Shown here piece after piece: positions 1 to 4,269 of a stretch of 5,807 nt of DNA. Under the pieces are notes generated by a model. The model made no database searches. It saw only the letters and a program-made list of their open reading frames with translations, and was not told the origin of the DNA. Source of the stretch: Ktedonobacterales bacterium. GTDB lineage: Bacteria > Chloroflexota > Ktedonobacteria > Ktedonobacterales > JADMIN01. Numbering within the stretch: position 1 is the first letter of the stretch; every line of letters begins with the position of its first letter. The translations under genes and the position numbers were made by a program. The DNA lies in NCBI GenBank assembly GCA_025928125.1, contig JAICKD010000253.1, positions 1 through 5,807 of the forward strand. Reading direction: 5' to 3'.

Positions 1-189
1 CCCGAATTGCAGCGCGTCGCGCCCGCCATCGAGCTCGATCCGCCCGATATGGACAACCAACTGGCCCAGGCGCTCGATATTCGCAAGCGCAGCCTGTTTG
101 GCTGCTATGGCGTGGTCATCGGCATCTGCGTGCTGGCGTGGGTGATCTACCTCGTCGTCGCGTTCATCGGCTCGCATGCCGCCCATTGA
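1..189 (+). CDS. C-terminal fragment of an unidentified membrane-anchored protein (5' end outside window)
   Basis: The frame is open from the first base and gives 62 residues before a TGA stop. The visible part has an acidic/proline-containing segment (about residues 8-20), a basic cluster I-R-K-R-S (27-31), and one strongly hydrophobic helix (about 33-56), then a short G-S-H-A-A-H tail. The basic residues before the helix suggest that the upstream part is cytosolic and the C-terminus lies outside or in the membrane. A TTG at 7 and an ATG at 49 lie in frame, but neither has a Shine-Dalgarno sequence, so a truncated longer gene is more likely than a complete small one. It ends 17 bp from the end of the convergent LCP gene, with no obvious terminator hairpin between. 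I do not recognise the family; a C-terminal anchor of a larger protein is the safest description. Confidence 0.55.
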   Translation, partial: PELQRVAPAIELDPPDMDNQLAQALDIRKRSLFGCYGVVIGICVLAWVIYLVVAFIGSHAAH

Positions 190-206
190 TCGTCGACACG
201 CCAGTG

Positions 207-1367
207 TCACTTCTTGAGGTGGGCGTCGATGTATCGCTGGATAACGCCCCAATCGCCGTTGGCAGGCTCCAGAATATCCTGGCCGTCGTCACTGACGGCG
301 TCCACCAGCACGTTATCGTTGCTCAGGCCGATCAGCGCCGCATGGTTGATATCCACGTTTGTCGAAAGCAACGTCAGATCGACGAGCGAGAGGTTGGTAT
401 AGAGCGTCTGTTGCAGGGCGTTCATCACGCCGGGCAGCGCTGGAATCGCTCCCAGCGAGCGCGCCTTGTCGATGATGGCATGGATGAGCAGGAGCTGGCG
501 TCGCGAACGTGCGAAGTCGCTGCCCTCACTCGCGGGCGATGTGATGTAGCGGGCGCGGGCGTATTGCAACGCGCGGTCGCCGTCCATATGCTGCAAGCCC
601 GCCTTAAAGGTGGCTGTCTCGGATCCTGGCACTACACCACCCAGATTGGTGGCGGTCCAGCCAACCGGCACGTTGATGTCCACGCCGCCGAGCGCGTCGA
701 CTAGTCCACGGAAGCCATCGAAGTTAATGGTCAGCCAGTATTTCACCGGCATGCCGGTGACATCGCTCACCTTGCGCGCCGCCTCCGCGCCGCCCGCCGC
801 CGGACTCGCGCTGATGCCATTGTAACCGTTGGCCAGCCCGTTCTCGTAGGCCGTGTTGAGCTTGGCGTAGTTGCCCGATTGCGGTGGCACCTGCACCCAG
901 AGATCGCGCGGCGCCGAGATCATCGTCGTCGCGTTGTCTTTCGGGTTGATGCTGACGACGATCATGCTATCGGTCAGATTTGGCCCGTTGTGGTCGCCGC
1001 CACCATAGCCAAGTATGAGCAGGTTAATACGCTCGCCTGCGGTCATATATCCTGTCTGCGTGCTGAGCGGATTCTGTGTCGAGATCGCGCTGCCAAAGTC
1101 CCAGAGGCGATGCGCCAGCAGACCGCCAACCAGCAGCGCCGCCAGCAATACGATGAGTAGTACGCGTCGGGCCATGCCGCCACGTGCGAAACGTCGTGTC
1201 GTGGGAGCCTTACGGCGCGGCGGGACCGGGGGCGGGCTACCGGATAGCGGACTGGTCAGTTCTGGCGGAAGCGGCGGCGGAGGTGTGGCGTCATCCGGGA
1301 GCCGCGGCGGCTGTGTTGGGGCGTCACAGGCGGAATAATTCTGTTGCGGTCCACTGCTACGCGCCAT
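207..1367 (-). CDS. LytR-CpsA-Psr (LCP) family cell-wall glycopolymer transferase
   Basis: This 386-residue protein is a probable LCP phosphotransferase. Such enzymes move glycopolymers from a polyprenyl-phosphate carrier to peptidoglycan on the outer face of the membrane. Residues 1-65 are a Pro/Arg-rich cytosolic tail and 68-86 are a single transmembrane helix (V-L-L-I-V-L-L-A-A-L-L-V). The LCP domain covers about 113-302. It contains I-N-L-L-I-L-G-Y-G-G-G (114-124), L-T-D-S-M-I-V-V-S-I-N-P (131-142, with the conserved Asp133), S-A-P-R-D (151-155), K-L-N-T-A-Y-E (169-175), L-G-G-V-D-I-N-V-P (226-234), Y-A-R-A-R (269-273) and F-A-R-S-R-R-Q (285-291). These are the Asp/Arg positions that bind pyrophosphate-lipid and metal in the family. 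No C-terminal LytR_C domain is evident. The ATG at 1367 is preceded by AAGGAAG (1379-1373) at good spacing. Transcription is divergent from the zinc-ribbon gene. Substrate polymer unknown. Family call is firm. Confidence 0.93.
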   Translation of the reverse strand: MARSSGPQQNYSACDAPTQPPRLPDDATPPPPLPPELTSPLSGSPPPVPPRRKAPTTRRFARGGMARRVLLIVLLAALLVGGLLAHRLWDFGSAISTQNPLSTQTGYMTAGERINLLILGYGGGDHNGPNLTDSMIVVSINPKDNATTMISAPRDLWVQVPPQSGNYAKLNTAYENGLANGYNGISASPAAGGAEAARKVSDVTGMPVKYWLTINFDGFRGLVDALGGVDINVPVGWTATNLGGVVPGSETATFKAGLQHMDGDRALQYARARYITSPASEGSDFARSRRQLLLIHAIIDKARSLGAIPALPGVMNALQQTLYTNLSLVDLTLLSTNVDINHAALIGLSNDNVLVDAVSDDGQDILEPANGDWGVIQRYIDAHLKK

Positions 1368-1475
1368 GTGTACTTCCTTCGAGTCCGCGAAAGGTGAGCG
1401 GTCGCTGAGGTTCCTCTCCCTCTGCTGCTTTCTGCTATACCACCAGACGAAACGAAGACGTTGTCAGTTACCCAA

Positions 1476-1505
1476 AGTATCCTGCCAGCGGCGGGAATGT
1501 GGCAA
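1476..1505 (-). promoter_or_regulatory. Candidate sigma70 promoter for the LCP gene
   Basis: Read on the minus strand, TTGCCA (1505-1500, 5 of 6 to the -35 consensus) is followed after 18 bp by GATACT (1481-1476, 4 of 6 to the -10 consensus). A start near 1469 would give a leader of about 100 nt before the ATG at 1367. The -10 is mediocre and a weak TATAGC closer to the gene is an alternative, so this is a tentative call. Confidence 0.35.
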
Positions 1506-1575
1506 AGATCACAACAAGATGGCGCCTGTAGGTCATCGTCCGCCACACTTCGGCTACTCTGATGTACGCCCAAGT

Positions 1576-1595
1576 GTTGCGTTCTGTTGCCATCT
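1576..1595 (+). repeat. 10-bp direct repeat overlapping the -35 of the zinc-ribbon promoter
   Basis: Two adjacent 10-mers, GTTGCGTTCT (1576-1585) and GTTGCCATCT (1586-1595), match at 8 of 10 positions. They sit on the same helical face and the second contains the -35 hexamer. A regulator binding here would compete with or contact RNA polymerase. An operator role is inference; chance similarity is possible at this length. Confidence 0.35.
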
Positions 1596-1615
1596 GTGCT
1601 GACCGGCGCTATACT
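1587..1615 (+). promoter_or_regulatory. Sigma70-like promoter for the zinc-ribbon/marR unit
   Basis: TTGCCA (1587-1592) and TATACT (1610-1615) are separated by exactly 17 bp, and each matches the vegetative consensus at 5 of 6 positions. Transcription would start near 1622, leaving a leader of about 57 nt with a clear Shine-Dalgarno at 1668-1672. This is the best promoter in the window, correctly placed and oriented for the gene at 1679. Confidence 0.65.
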
Positions 1616-1667
1616 GGAGGCTGATACGACGCGGCAATAACCGCATGAACGAGGCCCGGACAATCCC

Positions 1668-1672
1668 GGAGG
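1668..1672 (+). promoter_or_regulatory. Shine-Dalgarno GGAGG fixing the GTG start at 1679
   Basis: GGAGG lies 6 nt upstream of the GTG at 1679. Several GTG triplets cluster here (1675, 1677, 1679, 1685). Only those at 1679 and 1685 are in the reading frame, and the spacing favours 1679. Confidence 0.7.
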
Positions 1673-1678
1673 CTGTGT

Positions 1679-2341
1679 GTGAGCGTGAACACCTGTGTAC
1701 AATGTGGCGCCGATGCGGTCGATGCGCGCGGAATATGCCGCGTGTGTGGCTGGTCTGAACGCGACAATGCCTATGATACCTCGGACGAGACCCCGTCGCT
1801 GGGCGAGACACGCGCCGCGGACATACCTCCGGGCGGGTATGGCGCCTCGGGGCCGACGGTACAATCTGTGCGCAGCTCCCGCATGAATCCATATCCCACT
1901 GAAACACGGCCCACCGTGTCGGCTGGTGGCACGACTAGTGGCGGACGATTCTGCGGCACCTGTGGCGCGCGCCTCGAAACTGGCACCGCGTTCTGCGGCC
2001 AGTGTGGCACACCAGTCGCCACAGGCACGACCAGCGGGCTACGGGCGACAGGGCAGGAGCAGTATCGCGTCGGGGGCTGGTCAGACGACGATGGCAACGA
2101 AATGACCGAAGCAATGATCCCAGGCGCAACTGGCTATAACGGCTTTGGTCGCTCCGGCGTTGGGCAGGGGTTGCCGTATGGAGGCGCCCCGTATCATCCC
2201 ACGGGCTATACGCCAGCGCATGGCGCCTCCGCACAATCGTCTTCGCGCACGACCCGGCTTGTCGTGGGCATCCTTTGCCTGGTTGGTAGCGTCGTCAGCG
2301 CGAGTGCGGCAATCATCCTGGCGCTCACAAACGGCCATTGA
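1679..2341 (+). CDS. Double zinc-ribbon protein with C-terminal membrane anchor
   Basis: This 220-residue protein has two zinc ribbons of identical spacing (C-x2-C-x10-C-x2-C). Ribbon 1 uses Cys6, Cys9, Cys20 and Cys23. Ribbon 2 uses Cys92, Cys95, Cys106 and Cys109 and has the usual F-C-G-T-C-G-A...F-C-G-Q-C-G-T-P form of the zinc_ribbon_2/DZR families. Between and after them lie low-complexity linkers: Ser/Thr/Pro-rich (about 33-88), acidic D-D-D-G-N-E (136-141), and Gly/Tyr/Pro-rich (about 149-182). A single hydrophobic helix at 194-216 follows T-T-R and leaves only a four-residue tail, so the protein is probably tail-anchored with both ribbons in the cytosol. It has no enzymatic motif; a scaffold, adaptor or sensor role is plausible but unproven. 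It starts at GTG with a GGAGG site and sits 28 bp upstream of the marR gene, probably in one transcript. The fold is clear, the function is not known. Confidence 0.85.
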   Translation: MSVNTCVQCGADAVDARGICRVCGWSERDNAYDTSDETPSLGETRAADIPPGGYGASGPTVQSVRSSRMNPYPTETRPTVSAGGTTSGGRFCGTCGARLETGTAFCGQCGTPVATGTTSGLRATGQEQYRVGGWSDDDGNEMTEAMIPGATGYNGFGRSGVGQGLPYGGAPYHPTGYTPAHGASAQSSSRTTRLVVGILCLVGSVVSASAAIILALTNGH

Positions 2342-2369
2342 TCGCCACCGATTGAAGGATAGACCCCTA

Positions 2370-2379
2370 GTGGATCCAC
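2370..2379. repeat. Perfect 10-bp palindrome covering the marR start codon
   Basis: GTGGATCCAC reads identically on both strands and begins with the proposed GTG start codon of the marR gene. It could be a half-length operator for autoregulation or a small RNA fold near the start, but 10-bp palindromes also arise by chance. The flanks do not extend the symmetry. Confidence 0.35.
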
Positions 2380-2834
2380 AGATGCTCTCGGAAACAGCTT
2401 CGACGACGAAACCAGCGGCCAGCCACCCGGCGACGCCTGACCAGGCGATCAACGATGCTGACATCGAGGCAATCGCCTCATTTCGCTATGCCATCCGCCG
2501 CTTTCTCCGCTTCAGCGAGCAGGCGGCGCGCCGCGAGCACATTACGCCGCAGCAGCACCAGTTACTGCTTGCCATCAAGGGGTTTCCCCAACGGGACTAT
2601 GCCACCGTCTCAGAGCTAGCCCACCGGCTTCAGATGCGCCAGCACAGCGTTGTGGGGCTGATTGATCGCACCGTCCGTCATGGTCTGGTACGTCGCGAGC
2701 GTGGCACAGAAGATCGGCGTGAGGTCTTTATCTACCTGACCGACAAGGGCGAGGCGCTTCTTGCGCGGCTGACGACGTTACATCGCCAGGAGCTAACAGC
2801 AATGCGGCATGTGTTGGCGGGTACTACTGCGTAG
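2370..2834 (+). CDS. MarR-family winged-helix transcriptional regulator
   Basis: From the GTG at 2370 this is 154 residues, close to the usual 140-160 of MarR proteins. After a flexible N-terminus (1-28), helix 1 spans about 31-54 (dimer region). The winged helix-turn-helix runs from I-T-P-Q-Q-H-Q-L-L-L-A-I (58-69) through the helix-turn-helix T-V-S-E-L-A-H-R-L-Q-M-R-Q-H-S-V-V-G-L-I-D-R (79-100). The wing is R-E-R-G-T-E-D-R-R-E-V-F-I-Y-L-T (109-124), with the conserved D-x-R-type element. The C-terminal helix (125-150) completes the dimer interface. No cysteine is present, so thiol-based oxidant sensing of the OhrR type is unlikely. GAAGGA (2354-2359) lies 10 nt before the GTG. The ATG at 2382 is a weaker alternative, and the open frame reaching back to 2145 is overlap with the upstream gene. 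Probably co-transcribed with the zinc-ribbon gene; ligand and targets unknown. Confidence 0.88.
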   Translation: MDPQMLSETASTTKPAASHPATPDQAINDADIEAIASFRYAIRRFLRFSEQAARREHITPQQHQLLLAIKGFPQRDYATVSELAHRLQMRQHSVVGLIDRTVRHGLVRRERGTEDRREVFIYLTDKGEALLARLTTLHRQELTAMRHVLAGTTA

Positions 2835-3351
2835 CCTGGCGTGTGGTTTGCTCTGACGGCAGATTGGCCGTCGTATGCGATCCTTCGATGCTCGTGTCTA
2901 CCGCGTTCGCTGAATCTACTGCCCCAGCCGCGCTATCGTCCTCGCCCCAAGTTGGCTCCGTGCGGGGATATTTGCGATAGAAGCGGCGGCCAAGCACCCA
3001 CCCGATGCGCCCGAAGCCGTACACGCACACGACGAAGAGCGCTACGATCAGCGCAACTGAGACGACAGGAGACAGGTCGCTCTTGCCGTTGAACCATGGC
3101 CAGGCGACGAAGGTCGAACTCAGAAAACCAGCGAGCAGGCAAGCTGGCATCATTCCCAGCAGGCAGCCCAGGTAGCCGCCGTGGGTCGGCCAGTCGTAAC
3201 CGGGAGGAACGGCCCCCGCCTCGGGAAGTTCGGCTTCCATATCCGGGGTCAGCGCGGTTCCTTCCTCCGCGTCACGCGCCTTATGCGCGTCATCATCACC
3301 GCTGCTCGTCTTGGGTGGTTCATCATTTGGAGATTGTCGCTCGTCATCCAC
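2824..3351 (-). CDS. Unrecognised two-helix membrane protein downstream of upp
   Basis: From the GTG at 3351 this gives 175 residues. Residues 1-50 are acidic and low in complexity. A core follows: Y-D-W-P-T-H-G-G-Y-L-G-C-L-L-G (52-66), a first hydrophobic helix (about 59-84), a short loop with N-G-K-S-D, and a second helix (about 96-114). A basic G-R-R-F-Y-R-K-Y-P-R segment (121-130) comes next, then a polar acidic tail. A hairpin with both termini in the cytosol fits the basic residues after helix 2. The start is uncertain: GTG 3402 (192 residues), GTG 3351 and ATG 3240 (138 residues) are all in frame, and none has a strong ribosome-binding site. I chose 3351 for a weak AGG nine bases upstream. 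It follows upp by about 118 bp on the same strand and overlaps the marR end by 11 bp. I do not recognise a family. Glycine-rich G-G-Y-L-G-x-L-L-G helices recall small channel- or assembly-type proteins, but that is only resemblance. Confidence 0.7.
   Translation of the reverse strand: MDDERQSPNDEPPKTSSGDDDAHKARDAEEGTALTPDMEAELPEAGAVPPGYDWPTHGGYLGCLLGMMPACLLAGFLSSTFVAWPWFNGKSDLSPVVSVALIVALFVVCVYGFGRIGWVLGRRFYRKYPRTEPTWGEDDSAAGAVDSANAVDTSIEGSHTTANLPSEQTTRQATQ
2855..2872 (+). terminator. Hairpin just past the marR stop, possible terminator without a U-tract
   Basis: GACGGC (2855-2860) and GCCGTC (2867-2872) form a perfect 6-bp stem with the loop AGATTG, starting 21 bases after the marR stop. 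No run of T follows on either strand, so intrinsic termination would be weak. The hairpin lies inside the 3' coding end of the convergent membrane-protein gene. Confidence 0.3.
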
Positions 3352-3469
3352 TGGGGTTTGCCTGTCTGTTCTGCCGGTATTGCGAGTCTCTTGCCGATCC
3401 ACGCAGCCGATAGCGCGATGCCAACGCTTATAGCCGCCGCACGCGATGCGCTGGCGTGTCCTGGCTCTG

Positions 3470-4174
3470 CTAAAGCGTGCCGAATTGTCGGTCTCCCGCA
3501 TCGCCGAGACCGGGACAGATGAAGCCGCGGTCGTCGAGCCGTTCATCGAGCGCCGCCAGATATATCGGCACATCGGGGTGCGCCTCGCGCAGTTTCAGCA
3601 GGCCATAGGGTGCGCCGATCAAGGCCACATAGCGCAGGTGAGGCACGCCGTAGCGCTTGAGAATGTTGAGCGCATCGATTGCCGATCCCCCCGTCGCCAG
3701 CATCGGGTCTACTGAGAAGCATACCTGGAGGTTGTTGGATCGCGCCAGTTGATTGTAGTACTCGATGGGTTCCAGCGTGCGCTCGTCTCGGCGTAGGCCC
3801 AGATGCCAGACCGCCGCGTCGGGCAGCACCTCGCGGAAGCCTTCGGCCAGACCGAGGCCAGCGCGTAAGATCGGCACAATGCCCACGCCACCGGCAAGCT
3901 CGCTCCCAGTCATCGGCTCAATCGGCGTCTCGATGCGCACTGGCTCCAGCTTCAAGTCGGCGGTGGACTCGTAGGCCAGCAACGCTCCCAACTCGCGCAC
4001 GGTGCGATAAAACGCTGGCGGGGCAGTTCGTTTGTCGCGGAGCAGCGTCATCTTGTGAGCGATGACGGGATGGCGCGAGATATGAACCTGCGGCAGATTC
4101 AGCGTCTGCTCGCGCGCTGGTTGTGACACTCCCCGCATCGGATATGCCTGGGCATCTGCGGCTTCGTTTGCCAT
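3470..4174 (-). CDS. upp: Uracil phosphoribosyltransferase
   Basis: The enzyme converts uracil and PRPP to UMP and pyrophosphate in the cytosol (pyrimidine salvage). The 234-residue product matches the family throughout: H-P-V-I-A-H-K-M-T-L-L-R-D (35-47), L-L-A-Y-E-S-T-A-D-L (65-74), V-P-I-L-R-A-G-L-G (100-108), the PRPP-binding loop V-D-P-M-L-A-T-G-G-S (155-164), A-H-P-D-V-P-I-Y (198-205), and the uracil-binding C-terminus G-F-I-C-P-G-L-G-D-A-G-D-R with F-G-T-L at the end (217-234). It is about 25 residues longer than the usual 208-210 because of an N-terminal extension. Met13 is an alternative start, but GGAGAG (4186-4181) sits well placed before the ATG at 4174. It lies 95 bp after the GH3 gene and upstream of a small membrane-protein gene, on the same strand. 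All key motifs are intact. Confidence 0.97.
   Translation of the reverse strand: MANEAADAQAYPMRGVSQPAREQTLNLPQVHISRHPVIAHKMTLLRDKRTAPPAFYRTVRELGALLAYESTADLKLEPVRIETPIEPMTGSELAGGVGIVPILRAGLGLAEGFREVLPDAAVWHLGLRRDERTLEPIEYYNQLARSNNLQVCFSVDPMLATGGSAIDALNILKRYGVPHLRYVALIGAPYGLLKLREAHPDVPIYLAALDERLDDRGFICPGLGDAGDRQFGTL
3489..3512 (-). repeat. 7-bp inverted repeat inside the 3' end of upp
   Basis: CGGTCTC (3489-3495) and GAGACCG (3506-3512) form a perfect 7-bp stem with a 10-nt loop. It lies over the codons for the conserved G-L-G-D-A-G-D-R motif, about 20 nt before the upp stop. No T-run follows, and protein constraint may explain much of it. Polarity or mRNA-stability effects on the downstream gene are conceivable. 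Confidence 0.25.
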
Positions 4175-4188
4175 GGACTGCTCTCCAC

Positions 4189-4208
4189 TCGTTACTGCTC
4201 GCTACTGC
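4189..4208 (-). repeat. Tandem 10-bp repeat upstream of the upp ribosome-binding site
   Basis: On the minus strand GCAGTAGCGA (4208-4199) is followed immediately by GCAGTAACGA (4198-4189), differing at one base. A further GCAGT precedes the upp start. The repeat lies directly upstream of the GGAGAG ribosome-binding site, in the 95-bp GH3-upp gap. It may be a slippage duplication or a regulatory element. Confidence 0.45.
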
Positions 4209-4269
4209 ACGAAATACCTGCCCAGTCGCGGGCAATCGGTCGCAGTGTCGCACATCCGCAAGGTCCGTA

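Larger units (their letters stand above)
1368..1678. promoter_or_regulatory. Divergent intergenic regulatory region between the LCP and zinc-ribbon genes
   Basis: This 311-bp gap is the only long stretch without a gene. It separates two genes transcribed away from each other, so both promoters should lie here. A rightward sigma70-like promoter is seen at 1587-1615 and a weaker leftward candidate at 1505-1476. The region also holds a helically phased direct repeat (1576-1595), a short hairpin GCGG-CAATAA-CCGC (1631-1644) in the rightward leader, and Shine-Dalgarno sequences at both ends (1379-1373 leftward, 1668-1672 rightward). I found no tRNA, riboswitch or convincing small gene. The frame starting with ATG at 1645 runs out of phase into the zinc-ribbon gene and lacks a ribosome-binding site. 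Confidence 0.6.

Noticed and set aside
138..704. Open plus-strand frame of 188 codons opposite the LCP gene
   Set aside because: It overlaps the conserved LCP C-terminal half and shows no recognisable motif; it is a shadow of LCP codon usage.
1645..1758. Short leader frame beginning with ATG in the zinc-ribbon leader
   Set aside because: It has no Shine-Dalgarno, runs out of phase into the zinc-ribbon gene, and encodes no recognisable leader peptide.
1256..1864. Minus-strand frame spanning the divergent regulatory region
   Set aside because: It covers two promoters and the starts of both flanking genes. Its Arg/Ser-rich translation has no domain character.
2145..2369. Upstream extension of the marR frame into the zinc-ribbon gene
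   Set aside because: The extension overlaps the zinc-ribbon gene by nearly 200 bp. A Shine-Dalgarno before GTG 2370 and normal MarR length support the shorter form.
3249..3475. Hydrophobic stretch (A-A-A-I-S-V-G-I-A-L-S-A-A-W-I-G) in another minus-strand frame after upp, which could suggest a frameshifted N-terminus of the membrane protein
   Set aside because: That frame has no ATG, GTG or TTG before the hydrophobic part and stops at 3249. The annotated frame already carries a complete two-helix core, so a frameshift is not needed.
3352..3573. Further N-terminal extension of the membrane-protein frame across the upp stop
   Set aside because: It would overlap the conserved C-terminus of upp, and its Arg-rich translation looks like an out-of-frame reading. 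GTG 3402 remains possible but has no ribosome-binding site.
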